From an uncultured Anaerobutyricum sp. (GTDB lineage Bacteria > Bacillota > Clostridia > Lachnospirales > Lachnospiraceae): a stretch of DNA of 64,000 nt. Positions 9,409-17,174 of the stretch are shown in pieces; positions within the stretch are counted from its first letter, which is position 1; the number at the start of each line of letters is the position of its first letter. The notes beneath the pieces are model-generated. The model was not told where the DNA came from, made no database searches, and saw nothing but the letters and a program-made list of their open reading frames with translations. The stretch covers positions 50,468 to 114,467 of the forward strand of contig NZ_CAKRCF010000002.1 of the NCBI RefSeq assembly GCF_934307085.1, written 5' to 3'. The position numbers and the translations under genes are program-made.

Positions 9409-9864
9409 TTAAAGATATGTTTTTAATTCTCCAAGAACAATTCGCACTCTTTCTTCTGTTACATCATAACTGATCACGCATAACGCTTTATATAATGACT
9501 TAATCGCTGCTTCTGTATTTTTTATATTACCATTTAAAATTTCAAAAGCAAGTTTATAACTCACCTGCAACAGTTCTATTTTTAAATTTCTTACATTCTG
9601 GCTTATCTCAGGATTCCAAAGTTCATCAAGATTAAATTCATCCGTGTTACCACAAGGATTAAGGCAGGTTGCGCAATCCGGTGCAACTGCAAATTTTTCT
9701 TCGCGTACCTTTTGCAGCAATTCTTCAAGCTGCTGTTCGTTTTGAAATATCCCCGCAAGGCTCTGTATAATAATGTTATCTGTATTCTCTGTTTTTAAAT
9801 GAACATTACACGCCTTTGCAAGACCCACTAAAGCTCCAACAAGTTCTTTTTCCTTTTGATTCAT
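9409..9864 (-). CDS. Uncharacterised helical protein with Cys cluster
   Basis: 151 residues, not recognised. The protein is predicted mostly helical, with a CATCLNPCG cluster at about residues 68-76 whose three cysteines could bind a metal or form a redox centre. It has no signal peptide or membrane segment. The sequence TGAGGATTTTATAA before the ATG is a plausible ribosome binding site. It stands alone between a dispersed repeat and the lysS terminator. No function is proposed. Confidence 0.7.
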   Translation of the reverse strand: MNQKEKELVGALVGLAKACNVHLKTENTDNIIIQSLAGIFQNEQQLEELLQKVREEKFAVAPDCATCLNPCGNTDEFNLDELWNPEISQNVRNLKIELLQVSYKLAFEILNGNIKNTEAAIKSLYKALCVISYDVTEERVRIVLGELKTYL

Positions 9865-9964
9865 TTATAAAATCCTCACATCATTTTTAAAAAATTTTTA
9901 CTACTTATCATCTTCTGGTATAACTATTCCATTAACACTCCTTATTATAATCAATAGCATTATT

Positions 9965-10018
9965 ACAAAAAATATGCACGCCACATTATACCAATCTGGT
10001 AAAATATGACGTGCATTT
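9965..10018 (-). terminator. Terminator of lysS
   Basis: Read on the minus strand, AAATGCACG pairs with CGTGCAT, and a further imperfect stem lies inside (CATATTTTACC against GGTATAATGTG). A run of U follows (ATTTTTTTG). It begins 20 bases after the lysS stop codon. Confidence 0.8.
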
Positions 10019-10038
10019 ATATTCTATCTGTCTATGTT

Positions 10039-12084
10039 CTAGTGAATTGCTGTTCCTTCTGGCACACAATCATCTACAAAGATAATCTTGCAACCAAAGT
10101 CATCTCCACTTGCTGCGATAAGCATTCCATTGCTCTTTACGCCTGCAAACTTAACTGGTTTTAAGTTAGCGATTACGATAATCTTTCTTCCAATAAGTTC
10201 TTCTGGTGTATACTCATCACGGATAGAAGATACAATAACTCTCTCATCTAATCCATCAAATAATGTAAGTTTTAAGAGTCTCTTTGCATTCTTTACGATT
10301 TCACAATTGATGACTTTACAAACACGCATGTCTACTTTATCAAACTCATCAATTGTAATTTCTTCCTTAATCGGAGCTACTGCATTTTTGCGAGCTTCTT
10401 CTTCCTCTGCAGCCTTTCTTCTTGCTTCTTCTTCAGCAGCTTTTCTCTCTGCTTCAGCCTTTGCTTCTGCTGCAAGGGTCTTCTCCTCTTCTGTCTGTGG
10501 AGTGGAGAAGTCAAGAAGTCCAAGATATCTCTCTGGCTCTACAGCAAACAGGAATAAGTAAAGTCTTGGGCCTGCTGGCTTACCAATCATAAGGTTATAT
10601 GCGTTCTTAAAGAACTGTGCCTGTGCAGTCTTCTTATTCTCTTCCTGGAAGTCAGGATCTGCTTCTCTAGGAATTGTATAAATAAAGCTGTTCAAAGCAT
10701 CTAAGTCATACTCTCCCTTAGCAATAAAGTCATGAAGTAACTGAATCTCCTTCTTCTCTACTTCGTTTAAAGTATTATAGAAATCCCAGTTTCTATATCC
10801 AAGAAGAGTATTCATGTTCTCTGGAGAACACTTCTCTAACCAGTATTTTGCAAGTTCAAGACGTTCTGCAAACTCCTCTTTCTTATATGGAGTTCCAATC
10901 TTTTCAAATACTGTCTCAAGCATATCTGCGTTAAAATCTACAACAGAACCAAAGTTTACAATCTGCTGCATTGGTACTGGATAAAGCTTACGGCCTTCAA
11001 TCATACAGTTATGCATAATACCTTCGATGTAATCGTAGTTCTTACCCTTGCCTGCCTGATATACTTTGAGCATTTTATCAAACTCAAAATACTGACGTAA
11101 AATCTCATCATCAAAGCAAAAATCAAATGCCTTGTTTGGCTCAGATTTAGAATAAAGCCATAAAATCATCTCTGGCTGGTAAATCTTAAGTAATGTATCT
11201 GGTGTAAGGTTAAGACCAGTAGAACCGGACATCTTACCTGTTGTTCCCTTGATACCTACGAACTCATATCCTTTAAACATAGGAGCCTGTGCTCCGAAAA
11301 TCTTCTTAGCGATAATCTTACTTGTATCGTAACTTCCTCCTGGGCTGGCATGATCCTTTCCGCCTGGCTCAAAATCAACACCTTCGATCATCCAACGCAT
11401 AGGCCAGTCAATCTTCCATGCAAGCTTACAGTTAAAGTCTTTGCTGAAGTCCCAAGTACCTTTATGTCCACACTTACATGTGTATTCACAAGTTACCCCA
11501 TCTTCAGAAGAAGATGTGATAGTTGTCTCATCCTTACCGCATACTGGACAGTAAATACTTACTGGATAGTATGCTTCTCTTTCTTCTGGTGTTGCCACCT
11601 GCTGACGGAACTTATCAAGAATATCAAAAATCTCACGTCTTTTCTGTACAGCCTGAATAACATACTTCGCATACTTACCGCTGCGATAGTTCTCACTCTG
11701 TCTACGGAAGTCAACCTTTACTCCAAAACGGGAAAGAGAAGCTTCAAATTCTTTCTCAAAATGTTCTGCATAAGAAGAACAGCATCCATAAGGATCCTTT
11801 ACATCTACGTATGGTTTACCAATCTCGTTCTCTAATTCTGGTGCTACTTCCTTAACATTAACTGGAACTTTTCTAAAACGGTCAAACTCATCCCATGAAA
11901 ATAACAGACGAGCCTTTTTACCCTGTTTAATTAATGCCTTATATACGAAATAACTTGTAGCTATATCTCTAAAATTACCAATGTGAATGGATCCGGATGG
12001 GCTGATACCCGCTGCACAAACGTACTCTTCCTTGTCCGGAGATCTCTTAATAATATCTTTTGCAATCTTCTCAGACCAATGCAT
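10039..12084 (-). CDS. lysS: Lysyl-tRNA synthetase, class I, with C-terminal OB domain
   Basis: Charges tRNA-Lys. The fold is the class I (archaeal/spirochaete, LysK) type: a HIGH-equivalent HIGN in SPSGSIHIGNF (residues 29-38), KMSGS near residue 283, and Cys pairs CPVCGKDET and CKCGHKG near residues 178-206. The catalytic body ends near residue 530. An Ala/Glu/Arg-rich linker (about 530-570) then leads to an EMAP/MetRS-type tRNA-binding OB fold (ITIDEFDKVDMRVCKV ... VIANLKPVKFAG), the same module that ends MetRS in this window. No class II LysRS is present in the window. It has its own promoter about 118 bases upstream. Confidence 0.93.
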   Translation of the reverse strand: MHWSEKIAKDIIKRSPDKEEYVCAAGISPSGSIHIGNFRDIATSYFVYKALIKQGKKARLLFSWDEFDRFRKVPVNVKEVAPELENEIGKPYVDVKDPYGCCSSYAEHFEKEFEASLSRFGVKVDFRRQSENYRSGKYAKYVIQAVQKRREIFDILDKFRQQVATPEEREAYYPVSIYCPVCGKDETTITSSSEDGVTCEYTCKCGHKGTWDFSKDFNCKLAWKIDWPMRWMIEGVDFEPGGKDHASPGGSYDTSKIIAKKIFGAQAPMFKGYEFVGIKGTTGKMSGSTGLNLTPDTLLKIYQPEMILWLYSKSEPNKAFDFCFDDEILRQYFEFDKMLKVYQAGKGKNYDYIEGIMHNCMIEGRKLYPVPMQQIVNFGSVVDFNADMLETVFEKIGTPYKKEEFAERLELAKYWLEKCSPENMNTLLGYRNWDFYNTLNEVEKKEIQLLHDFIAKGEYDLDALNSFIYTIPREADPDFQEENKKTAQAQFFKNAYNLMIGKPAGPRLYLFLFAVEPERYLGLLDFSTPQTEEEKTLAAEAKAEAERKAAEEEARRKAAEEEEARKNAVAPIKEEITIDEFDKVDMRVCKVINCEIVKNAKRLLKLTLFDGLDERVIVSSIRDEYTPEELIGRKIIVIANLKPVKFAGVKSNGMLIAASGDDFGCKIIFVDDCVPEGTAIH

Positions 12085-12201
12085 TCTTCTTCCTCCTACT
12101 TTCCCTGTGCCGTACTGACTTCCGACATTCGAACAGTGTATCTATCTTCATTTATCATGGGTACTTGAGGATTCCCCTTCGCAACCCATAGTCAACAACT
12201 C

Positions 12202-12230
12202 ATTATAGCAAAACCTATACCTCTTTTCAA
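12202..12230 (-). promoter_or_regulatory. lysS promoter
   Basis: On the minus strand TTGAAA and TATAAT are separated by exactly 17 bases. Transcription would start near 12195, giving a leader of about 110 bases that can fold (TATGGGT against ACCCAT). The leader shows no T-box core motif. Confidence 0.75.
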
Positions 12231-12351
12231 GAAAAATCTTATTTCTTTACTTATCTTTCTTTATTATTTCTCTACTAACACTCTTCTATCCTCTTTAATT
12301 CCAGTTAGCATTTTAGGAGTCTGCCTATTGCAGAACACTCAAAAAGCTATG

Positions 12352-12642
12352 CTACTTTTCTCCTACCTCTTCGATATATTTCAAAAAACGGATACAATCT
12401 GCTATTCCACAAAAATAGCTTTCTGTAGCATACTCTGCTTCTGCTGCACTTTGTGCCTCAAAAGCTTCTTCAATAACTTCTCTTTGCTCTGCTGTCAGAT
12501 TCAGCGTATCTAATCTGGCATATGCCTTCTCTTCCTCTCTGACCAAACGTCGATAAGCTTCTGAATTCTTACGAAAATCAGCCATATTCTCATTACGAAA
12601 ATGGTCTAGGGTCAGACGAAGTCTCTCTTCCCATGAATTCAT
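12352..12642 (-). CDS. Small helical protein, unknown function
   Basis: 96 residues from the ATG at 12642. That start is chosen over the upstream TTG at 12657 because GAGGG sits 8 bases before it. The protein is charged and helical (EERLRLTLDHFRNENMADF, then EAQSAAEAEYATESYF) and ends with FLKYIEEVGEK. There is no signal peptide or membrane segment. I do not recognise it; it resembles conserved small proteins of Lachnospiraceae without known role. It is monocistronic, between lysS and the SRP RNA gene. Confidence 0.7.
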   Translation of the reverse strand: MNSWEERLRLTLDHFRNENMADFRKNSEAYRRLVREEEKAYARLDTLNLTAEQREVIEEAFEAQSAAEAEYATESYFCGIADCIRFLKYIEEVGEK

Positions 12643-12910
12643 AACATTTTCCCTCAATGTTCCCCTGCCTTTCTGCCTAAGACATTACATAAAAATAGAA
12701 GTCCCAATTGTCTCTACTTCCTCATCTTGACTCCCACATATTAAAAATATGTGAACACAGCAAAAGCATATCACAGCCTTTGTTCCGTGTCAATATTTTA
12801 CTTTGAATAATTATTTTTACTTATAATTACTTAATTAGTAAAATCTTTGCATAATATCTCTACCTAACATTATAATATCCACTTTTAACAAATAAAATCC
12901 AAAATATTCA

Positions 12911-12939
12911 TTGACAGAATTGTTAAAATCCTTTATACT
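12911..12939 (+). promoter_or_regulatory. SRP RNA promoter
   Basis: TTGACA (12911-12916), a 17-base spacer and TATACT (12934-12939), close to the sigma-A consensus. The start point near 12947 coincides with the predicted 5' end of the SRP RNA. Confidence 0.88.
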
Positions 12940-12947
12940 GATATTTA

Positions 12948-13215
12948 CCGTGCAGCTGGGAATTTAGCGGCGTCCTGTACCTGAAATCCGCTATAGCAGG
13001 AGTGATGGTCAGTCTCGGATGTCTTATTGGTGGAGCTGCCCTTTATAAGTGGTGTTGACAATTGGGTCTCGCGCAACAGGAACCTCTGAACCGTGTCAGG
13101 TCGGGAACGGAGCAGCACTAAGGAGTTTCTCCTGTGTGCCGTGAGGGTGCCTGGTTCGAGCTAACTGTAGAGGTAACGTCTGTTGGTAAGCATACAAAGC
13201 TGACCGCACGGTTTT
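12948..13215 (+). ncRNA. ffs: Signal recognition particle RNA, large Firmicutes type
   Basis: The universally conserved domain IV is plain: GTGTCAGGTCGGGAACG followed by GAGCAGCACTAAGG near 13097-13130, the Ffh-binding hairpin. The 5' CCGTGC (12948-12953) pairs with GCACGG (13206-13211), which closes a molecule of about 268 nt, the size of the long SRP RNA (scRNA) of Firmicutes with its Alu domain. As in Bacillus subtilis (yaaJ next to scr), tadA is the neighbour, here convergent. Confidence 0.93.
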
Positions 13216-13243
13216 AATAATTCGATTTTTATATTCACATATT

Positions 13244-13301
13244 AGAAAGCGTCATGATAATGAAGATTATTCTTATAAATCTCATTATCATGACGCTTTC
13301 T
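13244..13301. terminator. Bidirectional hairpin between ffs and tadA
   Basis: A perfect 20-bp inverted repeat (13244-13263 against 13282-13301) with an 18-base loop lies between the convergent SRP RNA and tadA genes. U tracts are poor on both sides, so termination efficiency is uncertain. Confidence 0.65.
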
Positions 13302-13363
13302 TAATATTATAGTATTACATAAACAGTATCTAACTTTCATTTATACTGCCTCTTACCTGCTTT

Positions 13364-13885
13364 TTATTTATTTTTCTCGACTTGTGCCTGCTCTTCTTTT
13401 TTCCTTTTCTTTTTTTCTTTTTGAATTTCTCTTAATTTTCTAAAAAATGCAGACAACATTTCAGAACATTCATCTTGAAGAACGCCCCTCTCCACTTCTA
13501 CCTGGTGATTAAATTCCTGCATCTCAAGGAGATTAAGCACAGATCCACCACATCCTGCTTTTGCATTCATGCTGCCAATAACGACTCTGGTAACCCTGGC
13601 CTGCACAATTGCCCCGGCACACATCTGGCAGGGTTCTAAAGTAATGTACATTGTACATCCCTCAAGTCTCCAGTCCCCAAGTTTTTTACATGCCTTTTTC
13701 ATTGCAAGAAGTTCTGCATGAGCAAGTACCGTCTTATCCTTATTACGCTTATTATATCCTCGGGCAATTATTTTTCCCTCATAAACAATAATACAGCCGA
13801 TTGGTACATCCCCAATAGCTTCTGCTTTTTTTGCCTGCTTTATTGCCTCTTTCATGAACTTTTCATCTTCTGTATATTTTCTCAT
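13364..13885 (-). CDS. tadA: tRNA-specific adenosine deaminase
   Basis: Zinc-dependent deaminase that converts A34 to inosine in tRNA-Arg(ACG). The zinc/catalytic motif HAELLAM and the downstream PCQMCAGAI (the two Cys ligands) are present. The ORF can be read from 13924, but the ATG at 13885 has GGGAG 8 bases upstream and gives the usual N-terminus (MRKYTEDEKFMKEAIKQA). The length is then 173 residues. The C-terminal tail is unusually Lys-rich (EIQKEKKKRKKEEQ). The neighbouring gene upstream is the 14015-15244 protein, and the convergent neighbour is the SRP RNA. Confidence 0.94.
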   Translation of the reverse strand: MRKYTEDEKFMKEAIKQAKKAEAIGDVPIGCIIVYEGKIIARGYNKRNKDKTVLAHAELLAMKKACKKLGDWRLEGCTMYITLEPCQMCAGAIVQARVTRVVIGSMNAKAGCGGSVLNLLEMQEFNHQVEVERGVLQDECSEMLSAFFRKLREIQKEKKKRKKEEQAQVEKNK

Positions 13886-14014
13886 AAAGTTTTCTCCCAT
13901 TTCCGGAATTTTCATATAAATCATTTGATAAATTTACAGACAAATTGTATCGCAATCTTTCATATATTTACAATGAACTACCCATTCTCTAAAGCCAATG
14001 GAATTGCGATAACC

Positions 14015-15244
14015 TTATTTTAACAAATACAGCCAGTAACCAAAACTTCCCGTTTTCATTCTGTTCTCTGTCAAGGGCAAAAATACTGAAAACTGATAAA
14101 TTCCTGCCATATACTTTTCACGATTTTCGTAGACACCAGGTACACCAATACAGTATCGTGGCTCTCCGGCATATCTTACTTTGCCCGCCAGTAAATGTCG
14201 GTATCTTTCATATCCCTTGAGCAGAAATTGATTACTTTTTAGAGATTCTGCTTCTTCCCCAAATTGTTCTAAATCCATCACTGAAATTTTACAGCCCTCA
14301 TAAAATGCATTATTAAAAATATTATCCACCATAGGCTTCTCTTTTATAGAGTTTATCCACATTTTTTCAAAATCATCCACAATGCTTTCCGATTCTTCTA
14401 TTTTCTGTTCTGTCACTTTTGTAAACGATTCTTCTGTCTCATGTGTTTCCTTTATTTCTACACTTTCTTCTACTTCTTCTATAGGATTCATATCTGAATC
14501 TACATCTTCAGAATTTATATCTTCTATATCCTTTTCTACCACCTTTTGAATATTTTCTAATTCTCCTGGGACAGAATTTTCTTCTTCAACAGTTTTTTCT
14601 TCTTTTATAGTTAAATTTTCTGGATAATTCTCTGTAATATTTTTTATTTTATTTGATACTGGCAGTTCCTCTTCACTTTCTGTCTTTTCTATTGCAGGCA
14701 CCAGACCTTCATCAAAGACAGTTACATTTCGTTTTTTATTTAATTCTTCTGTTTCTTCTAGTTTCCTATTCGACATTTCACCAGAAATATCTTTTTTCAA
14801 ATCTTTCTTCTCTGTTTCAGAAGCAGATTTTGCAGAATCCATAACTTTGTGCCATCGCAAAGGCTCCAAAACATCTGTCGGAAGTTCCTCTCCAATCCAT
14901 ACACTTCCATAATAGAAGCTATCCTGATAATACAACAGCACCCCTGACTGTCCTTTTATTTTGAATCCAGTTGGAAGCTGCTCTGCGTAATATATTAAAT
15001 GAAGCTCTTCTCTATGTTCTTGTGCAACAACTGTATCCAGATTCCAAACCTGCCAGTTTTCTCCTTGTTTTTCATAAAAGCACAACTTTAATTCCATTCC
15101 CTGTAATAAACGTTCATCGTCTATTTGAATGGTCAGCTTAAGACTGCCTGGTTTTTGTTCTGCTTTAACAAATCCAAGACATTCTTTTTTCTCCGTCTTT
15201 TCATAACGATACAGATAAGAAAGTATCCTTTGATAATCTGCCAT
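14015..15244 (-). CDS. Two-domain acidic-linker protein (DUF6128-like)
   Basis: 409 residues from the ATG at 15244, preceded by GAGGTATCATC; the upstream ATG at 15280 lacks a ribosome binding site. Residues 1-125 form a compact domain (LSYLYRYEKTEKKECLGFVK ... GVLLYYQDSFYYGSVW). About 130-300 is an acidic linker rich in Glu, Val and Ser. The last 115 residues form a second domain (LLKGYERYRHLLAGKV, then YCIGVPGVYENREKYMAG) ending FGYWLYLLK. There is no signal peptide. It resembles a family I know only as a domain of unknown function in Lachnospiraceae. It lies between rsmA (53-base gap) and tadA on the same strand. Confidence 0.7.
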   Translation of the reverse strand: MADYQRILSYLYRYEKTEKKECLGFVKAEQKPGSLKLTIQIDDERLLQGMELKLCFYEKQGENWQVWNLDTVVAQEHREELHLIYYAEQLPTGFKIKGQSGVLLYYQDSFYYGSVWIGEELPTDVLEPLRWHKVMDSAKSASETEKKDLKKDISGEMSNRKLEETEELNKKRNVTVFDEGLVPAIEKTESEEELPVSNKIKNITENYPENLTIKEEKTVEEENSVPGELENIQKVVEKDIEDINSEDVDSDMNPIEEVEESVEIKETHETEESFTKVTEQKIEESESIVDDFEKMWINSIKEKPMVDNIFNNAFYEGCKISVMDLEQFGEEAESLKSNQFLLKGYERYRHLLAGKVRYAGEPRYCIGVPGVYENREKYMAGIYQFSVFLPLTENRMKTGSFGYWLYLLK

Positions 15245-15296
15245 GATGATACCTCTTTTTTCACTAATGTATTCTGGCAAATCACTTTTATGCTAT

Positions 15297-16157
15297 CTAT
15301 CTTCCGAGAATATCTGACAACTTAGCAAATTCCTCTAAAGAAAGCTTCTCTCCACGGATTGTAGGCGTAAGTCCCATCTCCTCAAGGGCTGCTACTGTTT
15401 TTTCCTTCGGAATACGAAGTTCGCTGGAATTATAAAGTCCATTCTGTAATGTTTTTCTTCTCTGATTAAAAGAAGCACGAATAATCTTAAACATAAATGC
15501 GGAATCATTTACCTTAACTGGCTTTTCCTGATAACGAGTCAGACGGATAACTGCAGATCCAACTGCAGGTCTTGGAATAAAGCAGTTTGGAGGTACATTT
15601 GCCACGATATATGGTTCTGCATAGTACTGTACTGCTAAAGAAAGTGCACCGTAATCCTTTGTTCCCGGTCCTACCTGCATACGATCTGCTACCTCTTTCT
15701 GCACCATAACCGTAATAGAATCCAGCGGTACTTCACTCTCAAATAATCCCATAATAATTGGAGTTGTAATATAATATGGCAGATTAGCTACAACTTTAAT
15801 TGGCTTTCCACCATTCTTTTCTTCCGCAATCTTACGAATATCTACCTTTAAAATGTCTTCATTCAATACTGTAACATTATCATATTCTTTTAAAGTGTCT
15901 TCTAGAATCGGAATCAACTTTGTATCAATTTCTACTGCAACAACTTCTCTCGCTGCCTCCGCAAGATACTGTGTCATCGTTCCAATTCCCGGACCGATTT
16001 CTAAAACAAAATCATCCTTTCCAATCTCTGCCGCACCAATAATTTTATCGAGTACATGTGTATCAATCAAAAAGTTCTGTCCGTATTTTTTCTGAAAATT
16101 AAATCCATACCGCTGTAAGACTGCAATCGTCTCCTGCGGATTCCCTAAATTCGCCAT
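15297..16157 (-). CDS. rsmA: 16S rRNA A1518/A1519 dimethyltransferase
   Basis: KsgA/RsmA-family SAM-dependent enzyme that dimethylates two adjacent adenines in helix 45 of 16S rRNA. The 286 residues include QNFLID near the N-terminus, the SAM motif FVLEIGPGIGTMTQ (about 48-61), the target-base motif NLPYYITTPI (about 126-135) and the C-terminal helical domain with FNQRRKTLQN. AGGAG precedes the ATG. It lies 45 bases downstream of tatD on the same strand, which preserves the yabD...ksgA order of Bacillus. Confidence 0.96.
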   Translation of the reverse strand: MANLGNPQETIAVLQRYGFNFQKKYGQNFLIDTHVLDKIIGAAEIGKDDFVLEIGPGIGTMTQYLAEAAREVVAVEIDTKLIPILEDTLKEYDNVTVLNEDILKVDIRKIAEEKNGGKPIKVVANLPYYITTPIIMGLFESEVPLDSITVMVQKEVADRMQVGPGTKDYGALSLAVQYYAEPYIVANVPPNCFIPRPAVGSAVIRLTRYQEKPVKVNDSAFMFKIIRASFNQRRKTLQNGLYNSSELRIPKEKTVAALEEMGLTPTIRGEKLSLEEFAKLSDILGR

Positions 16158-16202
16158 AAAATCTCCTTTTACTTATCTCTTTTACAATACGATAATAATA
16201 CA

Positions 16203-16973
16203 TTAAATGGTAAGTTTATACAACCTTCTGGCATTTTCGTAAGTTGCATTTTCTACTTCTTCTGCTGTAATTTCTTTAAGTCTTGCGATTTCATCAATTA
16301 CTAATGGTAGATATGCCGAACTATTTCTCTTTCCTCTATGTGGTGTTGGTGCAAGATAAGGACAATCGGTTTCTACCACAATATGCTCTAGTGGAATTGC
16401 TTTTACAACTTCCTTTAACACACGAGAGTTTTTGAAAGTAACTACTCCGCCCACACCAATGTAGTAACCCATTTTTACATATTCTTTTGCCATTTCCACA
16501 GAACCAGAAAAGCAGTGAATTACACCGCCTGTCGTTCCAGTATGTTCCTTTTTCATAATGTCAAATGTATCTTGAGATGCCTCTCTGCTGTGTATGATTA
16601 CAGGAAGTTTTTCTTCTGTTGCAAGATGAAGCTGCCTGATAAACCACTCCTGCTGAACCTCTTTCGACTCTACATTCCAGTGATAATCAAGACCAATTTC
16701 TCCCACAGCTACAACTTTATCTCTGTGACAGTATTCCCGAAGCTGCTCTATCCGCTCCTCACTAAGTTCACCAACATGGTCCGGATGAATCCCAACTGCA
16801 CCATACATAAAAGGAACTTTCAGAACAAGCTCTAACGTATCTATCAGGTCTTTCCAGCTTGCACTGACATTAACGACCTGTGTCACCCCAGCATCTTTTA
16901 AAGACGCAAGGACACTTTCTCTATCTTTTTCATATTGTTTATCATTATAATGAGAATGCGTATCAAAAATCAT
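16203..16973 (-). CDS. tatD: TatD-family metal-dependent hydrolase/DNase
   Basis: 256 residues from the ATG at 16973. GAGGT lies 5 bases upstream, whereas the ATG at 17009 has none. Metal ligands are visible in order: MIFDTHSHYND (HxH), GEIGLDYHW, IIHSREA, HCFSG and ETDCPYLAP. The PHRGKRNSSAY motif follows, as is typical of the YabD/TatD group. It is a probable 3'-5' exonuclease/DNase of the amidohydrolase fold. It sits between metG and rsmA as yabD does in Bacillus, but a long hairpin element separates it from metG. Confidence 0.93.
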   Translation of the reverse strand: MIFDTHSHYNDKQYEKDRESVLASLKDAGVTQVVNVSASWKDLIDTLELVLKVPFMYGAVGIHPDHVGELSEERIEQLREYCHRDKVVAVGEIGLDYHWNVESKEVQQEWFIRQLHLATEEKLPVIIHSREASQDTFDIMKKEHTGTTGGVIHCFSGSVEMAKEYVKMGYYIGVGGVVTFKNSRVLKEVVKAIPLEHIVVETDCPYLAPTPHRGKRNSSAYLPLVIDEIARLKEITAEEVENATYENARRLYKLTI

Positions 16974-17023
16974 AATATACCTCTTTAATCTCTGATTCCC
17001 CTTCAACAACCACAGTTAGCTCC

Positions 17024-17141
17024 CGAAGATAGACAATACCCTATATTTGTGGCCTCGGAGCAAAGGTTGGATGCGATCGGGTAAGCGAACATTCAACCTG
17101 CAGCGACTAAAGTCACAAATATAGGGTATTGTCTATCTTCG
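17024..17141 (-). other. Long-arm structured 3' element, copy 1 (behind metG)
   Basis: Perfect 28-bp arms (17024-17051 against 17114-17141) enclose a 62-base core. Read on the minus strand, sense to metG, the core has TTTAGTCGCTG, an inner stem AGGTTG/CAACCT with an A-C mismatch followed by ATG/CAT, then GCTCCGAGGC. Copies at 32827, 47624 and 49046 share this plan. The arms are unrelated to those of the other copies. No U tract follows on the minus strand. Confidence 0.65.
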
Positions 17142-17174
17142 AGAGCGTCTCCCTTGCCTACGGCAACTTAGAAT

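Noticed and set aside
12085..12201. Possible T-box in the lysS leader
   Set aside because: A hairpin is present but no T-box core or specifier loop could be found; the metG and gltX leaders were also negative.
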